From NCBI GenBank assembly GCA_002753725.1, contig PEAL01000002.1, positions 1 to 51,098 on the forward strand: a DNA stretch of 51,098 nt, read 5' to 3'. Below the pieces are notes generated by a model. That model saw only the letters and a list, made by a program, of their open reading frames with translations. It was not told the origin of the DNA and did no database searches. Below, piece after piece: positions 42,004-50,434 of this stretch. The number at the start of each line of letters is the position of its first letter. The stretch's first letter is position 1. Source of the DNA: Deltaproteobacteria bacterium (GTDB taxonomy: Bacteria > Desulfobacterota > Desulfobacteria > Desulfobacterales > Magnetomoraceae). The position numbers and the translations under genes are program-made.

Positions 42004-43578
42004 TTATGCAACCCCTGTTATTTCGGTTGGTGCGGTCATATACTTGATATAAATACTTCGATAGCGGTCATTGAGATCTTTTTCCTGATAGAATTTTTCC
42101 ACACGTTTGATTGCAGATTCAGACATTTGCCTGCGAAGATCATCGTTTTTCAATAGTTTAATAATGGCCTGAGCCGTATCATCAGGGTCAGCCACCCGCG
42201 TGATAATACCAGAAGGTCCCAATGCAATGTCTTCTTCCGTTCGACCATTCAGTAATTCAGCGCAAGATCCCACCTCTGATGACACCGATGGTACACCGAT
42301 ACAGGCAGCTTCGAGGATAACCAGTGGTTGCGCCTCACTGATGCTTGTCAACACGAGAAGATCCAATTTGGGATAATATTCCTGCACATTGACACGGCCA
42401 GTAAAAATAATATGATCGTCCAATCCCAGCATTGTCATGAGTTCTACACACTCACGATCATATTGAGGGTCTTCATCCCGTGGTCCCATAATATAGAATT
42501 TAACATTTGAAACGTGCAAGGATACAACCTTGCAGGCGCGGATGAAAGTTTTAACATCTTTTATGGGAACAACACGTCCAACAAATCCAACAACAAAGGG
42601 TTCATCCGCCAGGCGTTCATTTCGTGGAAACTCCTGAAACCTTTCAATATTTATTGCGTTCGGAATAATAAACGTTTTGTTTGGGTCTGCGCCGTATTCG
42701 ATTTCCAACTGACGGTTTCCTTCGTAAAGCGTATAAATTTCATTGGCTTTTTGATAGGTCAATCGTCCCAAAGATTCAAAAAAACTTACCCAGAGATTTT
42801 GAAAAAAACCCAGGTTGGTTGCTACCCGAATCCGTTCTCCACCAGCAACATATATCCACTCTGCCTGTGAAATTTCAATTTTTCGTTCTTTGGTGTATAT
42901 CCCATGTTCGGTTAACAGTAAGGGTTTATGAAATGAACATTTTGCTGTTGCACCCAAAAGGCCTGCATACCCTGTGGAGACAGTATGATAAACTTTTGCC
43001 GTAGGTATTGGGGCCGTTAATAATTTAATAAGGGGTAAATGAATAAAACGAAACGTCCAGAAATAATCGATAAAGGACTCGCTGTTAACCTCAGGTTTGT
43101 AGAAATCCAGAAGTAAATCCCAGGCTTCTCTGCCATAAACCAGATCATGCGTCGTAAATTTTGAACGGCCTTCTTTTTGAAACATGGGCAGTATTTGTTC
43201 AAAATCAGAAAAATCGCCATTGAACAATTTTTGATGGTAGCGTTTGATGGTTTTTATATTTTTGCGATGATTTTTTTTTCTGTGTTTTGTTCGATCACCA
43301 ATATCGTAATCATGCAAATAGATGATTTTTAAATTGTGAAAATTATCCGGTACATCATATTTAATTTCCCATTTTTCTTTTTCCGTTGGAAGAATACAGA
43401 CGCCTGTAAAAGATATTTCCGGTAAAGATTTGACAAGATTATGCACCCATGAGGAAACCCCGCCAGCAACAAAGGGGTAGGTACCTTCAAGTAACAGGCA
43501 GACATCATACGCATCCAGTTCATCTGGCGTTTCCTGGTCTACCAGTTCGATAATATCTTCTTCTATTGACTCACACAA
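42004..43578 (-). CDS. pelF: GT4-family glycosyltransferase of the PelF type
   Basis: The N-terminal half is the PelF-specific region (DVCLLLEGTYPFVAGGVSSW), and the C-terminal half is a GT-B domain with VGFVGRVVPIKD and the E-x7-E motif in SEAQPLVILEAA. PelF polymerises the amino-sugar Pel polysaccharide from UDP-sugars in the cytosol. The start is a TTG at 43578; an in-frame TAG seven codons upstream rules out a longer form and no ATG occurs before the conserved core. This leaves an acidic N-terminal extension of about 25 residues. Other pel genes are not in the window; an SDR protein and an acyltransferase lie upstream on the same strand, separated by repeat copy C. Confidence 0.85.
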   Translation of the reverse strand: MCESIEEDIIELVDQETPDELDAYDVCLLLEGTYPFVAGGVSSWVHNLVKSLPEISFTGVCILPTEKEKWEIKYDVPDNFHNLKIIYLHDYDIGDRTKHRKKNHRKNIKTIKRYHQKLFNGDFSDFEQILPMFQKEGRSKFTTHDLVYGREAWDLLLDFYKPEVNSESFIDYFWTFRFIHLPLIKLLTAPIPTAKVYHTVSTGYAGLLGATAKCSFHKPLLLTEHGIYTKERKIEISQAEWIYVAGGERIRVATNLGFFQNLWVSFFESLGRLTYQKANEIYTLYEGNRQLEIEYGADPNKTFIIPNAINIERFQEFPRNERLADEPFVVGFVGRVVPIKDVKTFIRACKVVSLHVSNVKFYIMGPRDEDPQYDRECVELMTMLGLDDHIIFTGRVNVQEYYPKLDLLVLTSISEAQPLVILEAACIGVPSVSSEVGSCAELLNGRTEEDIALGPSGIITRVADPDDTAQAIIKLLKNDDLRRQMSESAIKRVEKFYQEKDLNDRYRSIYIKYMTAPTEITGVA

Positions 43579-43639
43579 CGTTATCCAATACCTTTGCTAA
43601 AGAATCGCGATTAAATAACTTTACCATTTGAAGTCCCTT

Positions 43640-43729
43640 GAGTGGAGTCCTAAAGCTTTAGCTTTGGGAGTTCTTAGCTTTTCAATGCGTTATTTTTCTG
43701 TGAGTCCCAATCTAAAGCTTTGGGTCTAC
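43640..43729. repeat. MITE-like inverted-repeat element, copy C (degenerate)
   Basis: Its left arm is near identical to copy A (GTGGAGTCCTAAAGCTTTAG) and it has the same loop, but the right arm is eroded and the GGGGAACTT end is missing. It lies in the 365-bp gap upstream of pelF, between it and the SDR gene, and could separate their transcription. Confidence 0.65.
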
Positions 43730-43864
43730 AGCAGGAATATCAACGACTTTTTTAGACATTTTAATATCCTGTGAGAAGGCTCATTCTTTTGATAAGAGCT
43801 CGGAAAAAATAATTTGGTCTTTTATGCTTACAACGATAGGCTATCTTTGCATGACCATACAGGC

Positions 43865-43928
43865 CATACATTTAAAACCTCAGGAATAGCGAACTATTTC
43901 GAAAATTTTAAATGTATGATTCTTCATT
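43865..43928 (-). terminator. Inverted repeat after the SDR gene, candidate terminator
   Basis: Perfect 13-bp arms CATACATTTAAAA and TTTTAAATGTATG lie 15 bp beyond the SDR stop, with an inner AATAG/CTATT stem. It is AT-rich and lacks a clean T-run, so it is a weaker terminator candidate. It would end the acyltransferase-SDR transcript before pelF. Confidence 0.4.
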
Positions 43929-43943
43929 TACATGTTGACACTC

Positions 43944-44906
43944 CTAAAAAACCCGAAGATTTTTTTGTTTTTTATAATAGCCAAAAATATCATCCAATGA
44001 ATAGCGAGGTTTAAATGGGAATGTTCGAGCAAACAGACTGCCATCCAGCACAACAGGGTATTTATAATAATTGAGCAAATAATCAGGGAATCCATTGATA
44101 TTCATGCTTCGGACAATCTGACGTGTCAATGCTGGCGGAAAGGGAAGAATTGGTGTGGGAAAACCACCCGCCATTTTAATCGCTTTTTGATAAGGCAACC
44201 AGTCCTCTGTAACAATATTATAAACGCCGGGTTTGGGCGTTTCGTAGCTCAGGACAATCGCTTCAGCCAGATCATCCACATGGATGAATTGCATGATGGG
44301 TGAAAACCCTAACAGGCAGGGCACATATTTTCGATCCAGGATCAGAGACATTGAGTTTTGTACTCCGGGACCCAATATATTACAGGGACGAAGAATGGTT
44401 GTTTTAAGTTCTGGATATTTTAACATATACAATGATGACAAATATTCCAGCTCAACAGCATCAGCAAGCTTGGAAGAATTGTTTGATGCTTTCAAAGGGA
44501 ACATTTCATCAATCAATGATGGATTATAGGGATGGGCGCCATAGACATAAAAAGTGGATAAGACGATGAGATTGTTCACACCATATTTTAAGCTCAAATC
44601 AAAAATCTTTTTGGAGCCTATGACATTGATATTGTAGCGTCTGCTGGCAGTATCTTCATATAATAAGATCCGCCCTAAATGAATGACTGCATCCAGTTGA
44701 TGTTCCCTGAAAACCATTTCAAAACCGCGTTTGGAAAAATCAATACGATAATTGGTAATGGTATCATCATAATATGTGCTTTCTTTAAAACCTACACCAA
44801 TAATGTCATATTCCCGACGCAATTTAAGTTTATTGATAACGCGTTGTGCCAGGGCACCGCCTGCACCGGTCACCAGGACTTTCTTTTTTTTTGTATTTTT
44901 ATTCAT
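43944..44906 (-). CDS. SDR-family (NAD-dependent epimerase/dehydratase-like) protein, catalytic Tyr apparently missing
   Basis: The N-terminal nucleotide-binding motif GAGGALA and the following strands are typical of extended SDR proteins, as are STFYVYGAHP and LRPCNILGPG. At the catalytic Y-x3-K position the sequence reads NNSSK, so the Tyr seems replaced by Asn; a nearby Tyr might substitute, or the protein may bind without catalysis. The start overlaps the acyltransferase stop as TGATG, a translational coupling. The neighbouring pelF suggests a link to polysaccharide precursor supply (Pel loci can include an SDR epimerase), but this is inference. Confidence 0.8.
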   Translation of the reverse strand: MNKNTKKKKVLVTGAGGALAQRVINKLKLRREYDIIGVGFKESTYYDDTITNYRIDFSKRGFEMVFREHQLDAVIHLGRILLYEDTASRRYNINVIGSKKIFDLSLKYGVNNLIVLSTFYVYGAHPYNPSLIDEMFPLKASNNSSKLADAVELEYLSSLYMLKYPELKTTILRPCNILGPGVQNSMSLILDRKYVPCLLGFSPIMQFIHVDDLAEAIVLSYETPKPGVYNIVTEDWLPYQKAIKMAGGFPTPILPFPPALTRQIVRSMNINGFPDYLLNYYKYPVVLDGSLFARTFPFKPRYSLDDIFGYYKKQKNLRVF

Positions 44907-45829
44907 CAGAAAAACCTCTTTCCCCTTTGTTGTAATCCTTTACGAATAAGCTTATTGATTTCATTTTTGACAAGGTCTACTTTACTGATCATTTCATTCT
45001 CATCATCAATATCGCCGTCCAGATATATGGGCTTGCCAAAATTGATAATAACTTTAGCCGGCAGTGGAACCGGCGGTGCAACAGGAACATATGGAATGGA
45101 TAATAAACGGGCCAAAGGATCAATAGAACCTAATGAAGGCATGGTTTCTTCGCATCCAACAACCCCCACCGGAACAATCGGACTTTTGGTTTGAACAGCA
45201 ATGCGCACAAAGCCTGTTCCCATATATTGCAGTTGATAGCGTAATCGGTAGGGTTTCCCTGAACCTCGAACCCCTTCAGGAAAAACGATAATGATTTCAT
45301 CATTTTCAAGCATTTTGACACAATTGATGGGATCCCCAATAACGGCGCCCATCTCTGTCAGTAAAGAATAGACGAATGGAATTGTAGGAAAAAAGCGTTC
45401 GATCATAACCCGAGGTGCCCGTGGACCATGGGGATTGGTTGCCAAAGCGGTGCTGATCAGTGTACCATCAATGGGAAGCTGACCGCTGTGATTTGAAATG
45501 ACAAATGCGCTACCGGTTTTGGGGATATTTTCCAAACCAAAAGATTCTACTCTGAAATAATAATCATATATTTTTTTCAATACTGACAAACCGATTTCAG
45601 CAGAATCTTGATGATAGCCCCAGGGATCATAGCCATGAGCGCCAAGCTTTTTAGGCATCCGCTTGACCAACGCTTCAATTTCTTTTGTCACCACTAATTT
45701 TTTTAACACAATACGCATTAAATCGGTGGAGCGAACCAATTCTTCACGCATGCGTCGCTCGCTTGTTTTAACCAATGCCAATGACCGACCAACGGCATTG
45801 GCTACTGTTGTTAGACCTGTTTTAAGCAT
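44906..45829 (-). CDS. Lysophospholipid-type acyltransferase (PlsC-like)
   Basis: A 307-residue glycerolipid acyltransferase. The catalytic His-Asp box is NHSGQLPID, with six residues between His and Asp rather than the classic four, a variant seen in a subgroup of this superfamily. The second block VFPEGVRG (FPEG) binds the phosphate of the acceptor. Hydrophobic segments fit membrane association. GAGGTG precedes the ATG. It is the first gene of the unit with the coupled SDR gene. It may acylate a lipid or a glycan carrier; the acceptor is unknown. Confidence 0.85.
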   Translation of the reverse strand: MLKTGLTTVANAVGRSLALVKTSERRMREELVRSTDLMRIVLKKLVVTKEIEALVKRMPKKLGAHGYDPWGYHQDSAEIGLSVLKKIYDYYFRVESFGLENIPKTGSAFVISNHSGQLPIDGTLISTALATNPHGPRAPRVMIERFFPTIPFVYSLLTEMGAVIGDPINCVKMLENDEIIIVFPEGVRGSGKPYRLRYQLQYMGTGFVRIAVQTKSPIVPVGVVGCEETMPSLGSIDPLARLLSIPYVPVAPPVPLPAKVIINFGKPIYLDGDIDDENEMISKVDLVKNEINKLIRKGLQQRGKRFF

Positions 45830-45944
45830 TTTTCACCTCAAGTTGTTATTGGAAATTTTATTATATCGAAAATATCAAGCTTATTAGATATATAAAAAAT
45901 GAATGGCAATCAAGATATTTTTCTGATTCATCTTGAACAGTTTC

Positions 45945-46082
45945 TTATTTTAGATTGGATTCCCAAAGCTTTAGCTTTGGGAATCACAGAAAAGTTATTT
46001 AATCGTGATTCCTAAGACACCCCCAAAGCTAAAGCTTTAGGACTCCAATCTAAAATGGGGAATTTATTTTTCGAGTATTCCT
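45945..46082. repeat. MITE-like inverted-repeat element, copy D
   Basis: Same core arms (AAAGCTTTAGCTTTGGGA and complement), the inverted ends ATTTTAGATTGGA/TCCAATCTAAAAT and the same right end GGGGAATTTATTTTTCGAG as copy A; the loop differs (AAAAGTTATTTAATCGTG region). It sits upstream of the acyltransferase gene on one side and abuts a gene remnant on the other. Confidence 0.75.
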
Positions 46083-46085
46083 AAG

Positions 46086-46172
46086 CACTATAAACCAGAT
46101 TTTAAAGCAGATTTTCAAAAACAGATCGACGCGCTTGAACAAGGCGTGGCTGAACATATTGATTATTTATGA
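46086..46172 (+). pseudogene. C-terminal remnant of an unidentified gene
   Basis: Immediately after repeat copy D a plus-strand frame without a start reads 28 protein-like codons (HYKPDFKADFQKQIDALEQG onward) to TGA. It overlaps no other gene. It looks like the tail of a helical protein truncated by the repeat. Family unknown. Confidence 0.35.
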
Positions 46173-46200
46173 TCACAGGTTTCTATAAAAAGAGTTTACG

Positions 46201-47568
46201 TTAATTGCAGGAATGAATCCATTGAAAAAAAAGCGCAACACTGTGAGGGCATAATTGTGTGCCTTTTATGCTCTCAATAATTTCAAATGCTTTTTCTTTG
46301 GGCATGCCCCGGCGATAAGGTCTGTCACTGGTCAGGGCATGATATGTATCCGCAACAGCAGTGATTCGTGCCCATAAAGGAATTTTTTCGCCTTTGAGCT
46401 GATGAGGATAGCCATTGCCATCAAATCGTTCATGATGATAACAGACAATGTCCAGAGCTTCAGAAAGACTGGGGATAGATTTGAGGATATTCTGACCAAT
46501 ATTCGGATGTTCTTTGATTTGATCGTACTCGTCCAATGTCAACTTTCCTGGTTTCAGTAGAACTGAATCTCGGACACCAATTTTTCCAATATCGTGGAGT
46601 TGGCCGCCGATAAACGCTTTCTCAACATCCTGATCATTAGCGCCTGTTAGTCTGATCATCCCTGAAATAATTTGAGAAACAGCTTCAGAGTGTCCGCATG
46701 TGTAAGCATCCCTGGCTTCTAATGCAACGATCAAACTCGTAATACTGGCCAGCATTCCTTTTCGTTCAACAGTCAACCGCTCTTTTTCTTTCATCAAGAG
46801 CAAAAAATGATCGGATAAAATTTTTTCAACAAGAAAAACAAGCTGGTCAATATTAAATGGTTTGACAATATAGGCGGATGCTCCAATTTCTAACATGCGT
46901 TTCATCTGTCCTCGTTCGCTGCTGGTACTCATGACAACAAATGGAGAACTTTTCAACAATTCGTCTGATTTTACCGCACGACAAAATTCAAAACCATCCA
47001 TAACCGGCATGGCAATGTCACATAAAATCAAATCAGGCTGTTTAATGCTGATCATGTTCAAGGCTTCTTTACCATTGGCAGCGGTCATAACTTGAAATCC
47101 AGCCTGTGACAGCCCTTCTTCAACAATGGATCGGATAATGAGTGAATCATCTACAACCAGGAGCGATTGGCGTTTTCGAACAGACGTTTTAGATAAAACG
47201 TCCTTAACAGAAGCGCATAACCGTTTTTGCACGTCAGTTTTGGAAATATAGACCGATGCTCCTGCTTGAAATCCACGGTCAATATCTTCATCTGAATCCA
47301 GCGAACTGACCATGATCAATGGCATGCTTCGCGTTACCGGATTTTTTTTCAATTGCTGACACAAGTCAATACCATTCATGTTTGGCATATCAATGTCAGT
47401 GATGACCAGATCAAAATGATTTTCATTGATCTGATTTAACGCCATCAACCCATCAGACGCTTCAGACAGGTTCATTCCTAAAGGGGAAAGAACGTTTCTT
47501 AAATATTTTCGGATCATCGCACTGTCTTCAACAATAAGAATATGCGATGTTGCTGCTTTTTTTTCCAT
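46201..47568 (-). CDS. Response regulator with two receiver domains and an HD-GYP phosphodiesterase domain
   Basis: Receiver 1 (about residues 10-125) has the phospho-Asp in LVITDIDMPNMNG and receiver 2 (about 137-255) in LILCDIAMPVMDG. The HD-GYP domain (about 280-450) has GHSEAV, QLHDIGKIGV, HHERFDGNGYP and ADTYHALTSDRPYR, so all metal and catalytic residues for c-di-GMP hydrolysis are present. No kinase is adjacent. A perfect sigma-54 promoter lies 190 bp upstream, so expression should depend on a bacterial enhancer-binding protein. Likely lowers c-di-GMP and so affects surface polysaccharide or motility. Confidence 0.95.
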   Translation of the reverse strand: MEKKAATSHILIVEDSAMIRKYLRNVLSPLGMNLSEASDGLMALNQINENHFDLVITDIDMPNMNGIDLCQQLKKNPVTRSMPLIMVSSLDSDEDIDRGFQAGASVYISKTDVQKRLCASVKDVLSKTSVRKRQSLLVVDDSLIIRSIVEEGLSQAGFQVMTAANGKEALNMISIKQPDLILCDIAMPVMDGFEFCRAVKSDELLKSSPFVVMSTSSERGQMKRMLEIGASAYIVKPFNIDQLVFLVEKILSDHFLLLMKEKERLTVERKGMLASITSLIVALEARDAYTCGHSEAVSQIISGMIRLTGANDQDVEKAFIGGQLHDIGKIGVRDSVLLKPGKLTLDEYDQIKEHPNIGQNILKSIPSLSEALDIVCYHHERFDGNGYPHQLKGEKIPLWARITAVADTYHALTSDRPYRRGMPKEKAFEIIESIKGTQLCPHSVALFFQWIHSCN

Positions 47569-47650
47569 GAGATAATCCCGGCTGATTGATAAACATGCCG
47601 TTTTATAATGAACTCAAGCGGTGTCATTTCAGTATTTAGAAAAAGTATGC

Positions 47651-47691
47651 CTCTCGAGAAATACGTTTACGACAATAGAAAAACTCGAGAG
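47651..47691. repeat. Hairpin in the HD-GYP gene leader
   Basis: Arms CTCTCGAG (47651-47658) and CTCGAGAG (47684-47691) are exact complements around 25 nt. It lies inside the long predicted untranslated leader between the sigma-54 promoter and the HD-GYP start, so it could influence translation or RNA stability. Confidence 0.4.
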
Positions 47692-47757
47692 ATAAATAAA
47701 AATGTATGTCATTGTAAGAACTGGTAAATAAAATTATTAATAAAAATAAAACGTTAA

Positions 47758-47773
47758 AGCAATATCCGTGCCA
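47758..47773 (-). promoter_or_regulatory. Sigma-54 promoter, perfect consensus, upstream of the HD-GYP regulator
   Basis: The minus strand reads TGGCACGGATATTGCT, matching TGGCACG-R-N3-TTGCW at every defined position with the 10-bp GG-GC spacing. The predicted start near 47747 leaves a leader of about 180 nt. No gene lies between it and the HD-GYP start. Confidence 0.8.
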
Positions 47774-47888
47774 CAACAAACATTTTTCACGCATAATTTT
47801 TATTATCTTCTGTTTTGGAGGTACGCCCTGGGGGAATCGGCCGAAATTAAATGTGTTGGAACAAAAATATTTGCAGAAGGAGGGGGAG

Positions 47889-47915
47889 AGGCGGAATATT
47901 TTTTGTATTCCGCCT
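47889..47915. terminator. Hairpin after the OmpA lipoprotein gene
   Basis: AGGCGGAATA and TATTCCGCCT pair perfectly around a 7-nt loop, 16 bp beyond the lipoprotein stop. On the minus strand no T-run follows, so it may be a stem-only terminator. The rest of the gap up to the HD-GYP gene holds only the sigma-54 promoter and leader hairpin. Confidence 0.5.
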
Positions 47916-47931
47916 AAAAATAAAGTTTTAA

Positions 47932-49326
47932 TTACCAGATCACTTTGAATTCGACCCGTCTATTTTTTGATCGACCTTCTTTGGTTTCATTGGTTGCAAT
48001 GGGTCGTGTATGGCCAAAGCCATCTGTAATAAATCGATCTTTTGAAATGCCCATCTTAAGCAGTTCATTGGTTACAGATTGTGCGCGTTTTTTAGAGAGT
48101 TTCAAGTTATAAGATGTCCGGCCCCGACTATCTGTATGGCCGTAAATACCTAACCGCATGGACTGATTAAGATTCAACACTTTTGTAATTTCTTCTAAAT
48201 ATGGATAAATCGTACTTTTGATATCTTTTCGATTGGAATCAAATTGGATGATCTGAATAATCCAGCATCCTGATTCATCCACACGAGCACCTTTAGGTGT
48301 TTGTGGACATTGATCAAGGTTGTCAAAAACGCCATCACTGTCGGCATCGATGACGCACCCTTTATTGTCGATAGGCGCACCTTTGGGGGTACTTTGACAT
48401 AAATCCAGATAATCAGGTACACCATCTTCATCAGTATCAAATGGACATCCGCGCTTATCCACAGCAACGTCAGCAGGGGTTTTCTGACAGTCATCCAAAT
48501 AATCATAGACACCATCCTTGTCAGTATCAAAAGGACAGCCTCGCTTATCCACAACTATTTTTTCCGGCGTTTCAGGACAGGAATCATGTTTATCTGCAAT
48601 ACCATCAAGATCCGTATCTATAAATTTTTCGAAAAAGACCCGGTTGACAAAGTCAGCCATAGGGTCTGGATCGGAAATATCTGCGATTTTTTCAACAAAA
48701 CCGCAAGTGGTTTTTGCCATGTTATCCATCAGCTCAAAGCCTTCCCGACTATCCCCTATGTGAATACCATAGACACATAATCGTTCGCCAAAACGCTTCT
48801 TGATAGATTCAAGTGTGGACAATGTGTTGCTTTCCATATCTTTTCCATCACTGATAATCAGAATGGCAATATTTCCAGATACTGATTTTAAATCTTCCTG
48901 TGCTGCATTCAATGCCTGAGGCAGCAAACTTTGACCGCTGGGCCAGGCAATACTGTTTAAAGCATGATCAAATTCTGATGTTCGATATTGATCTGCTCGA
49001 AAAATTTGGGTTGTTTCTGATTCTAACGCCCAAAGTTTTTTACCAAATGTTCTCATGTTCGTTGACATGGGAATTTCCGGCAGGGTCTGGTTCATATGAC
49101 TTAAAATTTCTTTGGCCTGTGAAAATTTATCACGATAATTCCAAAAATAAGCCATGGATCCAGACGCATCCAAAATAACACATAAATGATTGATTTTTTG
49201 GACATAATCTTTCATATTGTATTGATCATTGAGTTCTTTGGGAATAAATGGACGAGATGTCGCACATCCAAATAATTGTAGCAGAAGTCCGGACAGGACC
49301 ATAAGGATAATCATCTGATTTTTCAT
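47932..49326 (-). CDS. Outer-membrane lipoprotein with VWA, thrombospondin type 3 and OmpA domains
   Basis: A lipobox (LFGC) gives a lipid-anchored N-terminus. A VWA domain with MIDAS DASGS follows (about residues 35-230). Four calcium-binding TSP3 units of the form D-x-D-x-D-G-x-x-D with Cys pairs come next (about 240-345). An OmpA C-terminal domain has QFDSNRKDI, GHTDSRG and NRRVEF, which grips peptidoglycan. The ATG at 49326 is chosen because AAAGGA precedes it; an upstream in-frame start would put seven residues before the signal peptide. The protein could link cell wall, outer membrane and an extracellular or periplasmic ligand. Confidence 0.9.
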   Translation of the reverse strand: MKNQMIILMVLSGLLLQLFGCATSRPFIPKELNDQYNMKDYVQKINHLCVILDASGSMAYFWNYRDKFSQAKEILSHMNQTLPEIPMSTNMRTFGKKLWALESETTQIFRADQYRTSEFDHALNSIAWPSGQSLLPQALNAAQEDLKSVSGNIAILIISDGKDMESNTLSTLESIKKRFGERLCVYGIHIGDSREGFELMDNMAKTTCGFVEKIADISDPDPMADFVNRVFFEKFIDTDLDGIADKHDSCPETPEKIVVDKRGCPFDTDKDGVYDYLDDCQKTPADVAVDKRGCPFDTDEDGVPDYLDLCQSTPKGAPIDNKGCVIDADSDGVFDNLDQCPQTPKGARVDESGCWIIQIIQFDSNRKDIKSTIYPYLEEITKVLNLNQSMRLGIYGHTDSRGRTSYNLKLSKKRAQSVTNELLKMGISKDRFITDGFGHTRPIATNETKEGRSKNRRVEFKVIW

Positions 49327-49446
49327 GTTACATTCCTTTCGTGTCAATTAATATACAGATAAAAAAGCGTGTTCAAAAAGTAATGCCTTTTTTGAACAAC
49401 TATATTTTTTTTAATCGTGCTACCATATCTAATTTTAATCGTGTTT

Positions 49447-49462
49447 TGCAAGCACTAATCCA
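49447..49462 (-). promoter_or_regulatory. Weak sigma-54-like site upstream of the OmpA lipoprotein gene
   Basis: The minus strand reads TGGATTAGTGCTTGCA: correct 10-bp spacing and a perfect -12 TTGCA, but the -24 element matches only in TGG. It is about 120 bp before the start codon. The rest of this 298-bp gap is AT-rich with one small hairpin (GTTCAAAAAG at 49371-49380 and its partner at 49387-49397). Confidence 0.25.
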
Positions 49463-49604
49463 TCATGGTCTGGTATCATCCGATTAAAACGTGAATTCCT
49501 CGTTAAAATAAAATCAGATATTGAAAATTATTTTTTTAAAAAAAATTTTCTTTTTTTAGAAAAAATAATTTTTGCTTTAATATCACATGTCGGTGGCCAT
49601 ATGA

Positions 49605-49666
49605 AAAAAAAGACGTGATGAGTATCAATAGACGGCGTCCATTCTGTTTATCACGTCTTTTTTTTC
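49605..49666 (-). terminator. Rho-independent terminator formed by the end of the HD gene itself
   Basis: Perfect 16-bp arms (AAAAAAAAGACGTGAT and its complement) flank 30 nt. One arm is inside the coding sequence of the HD hydrolase and the other lies beyond its stop codon at 49625-49627, followed by U residues on the minus strand. Confidence 0.75.
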
Positions 49667-50434
49667 TAAAGACATGTCTCGATAATCCATCAATTTTTGG
49701 ATTATATGTTGTATATCAATAGATTTTGGTAAATCTTTCATTAAATTCTCAATGATGCTATTTTTTTTAACATATTCAAAAGAAAAGCGAAAATTTAAAT
49801 CATAAATCCACCCCAGTTGAATCAGTTTAATATCATTCAATGTTTTTAACTCTGATATTAAAGCAATTTTTCCATCAAGTAGGGCACGCAATATAGAGGC
49901 TGACATTTCCGGATGGTCTGGAACATCTAATTCTATTACAGGATTTTTTTGTGTGCCTCTGTTGTTGAAATATTCAATAAAGATACGCCAGATATCCAGC
50001 TTGTCTGCATCTCGAATTAATCGCATATAAAACAAGGTTTCATCATCTTTTTTTTGAGGAATACAGGCAACGTTGTGATATCGAATCGCATTACAAATAA
50101 TTCTTCTTTGTTTTAAAGACAACTCTTTCAACACTCGATGATATGCCAGATCGCGTATGCTTTGAATGGCATGATTCACCGAGTCTTTATCTCGAAAAGT
50201 TCCATAGCGGGCATATTGTTCAAATCGGCCCAAATCATGAAACAATGCAATAAGCTGGGCCAGATAACGAACGTCTGGAGAAACATCTAATTCCTCGCAT
50301 ATTAAGAGAATCACATCACATACCCCCCGGGTATGGATTTTTTTTAGAACAAAGGGATAATCTTTTTCACTGTCGTGATATAAAAATTGATCAGTAAAAT
50401 GATCAAACCATTGCCAATACAAAGCAATATCCAT
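49625..50434 (-). CDS. HD-domain phosphohydrolase
   Basis: A 269-residue protein with the HD metal motif FHDLGRFEQ near residue 90, an upstream His around residue 34 and a later His-x-x-Ala segment (VNHAIQSI) that complete a divalent-metal site. No GYP or synthetase motifs are present, so it is a generic HD hydrolase, probably acting on a nucleotide or phosphoester. Its ATG overlaps the mobB stop as TGATG, so translation is coupled. The reason for coupling to a molybdopterin gene is unclear. Confidence 0.8.
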   Translation of the reverse strand: MDIALYWQWFDHFTDQFLYHDSEKDYPFVLKKIHTRGVCDVILLICEELDVSPDVRYLAQLIALFHDLGRFEQYARYGTFRDKDSVNHAIQSIRDLAYHRVLKELSLKQRRIICNAIRYHNVACIPQKKDDETLFYMRLIRDADKLDIWRIFIEYFNNRGTQKNPVIELDVPDHPEMSASILRALLDGKIALISELKTLNDIKLIQLGWIYDLNFRFSFEYVKKNSIIENLMKDLPKSIDIQHIIQKLMDYRDMSLEKKDVINRMDAVY

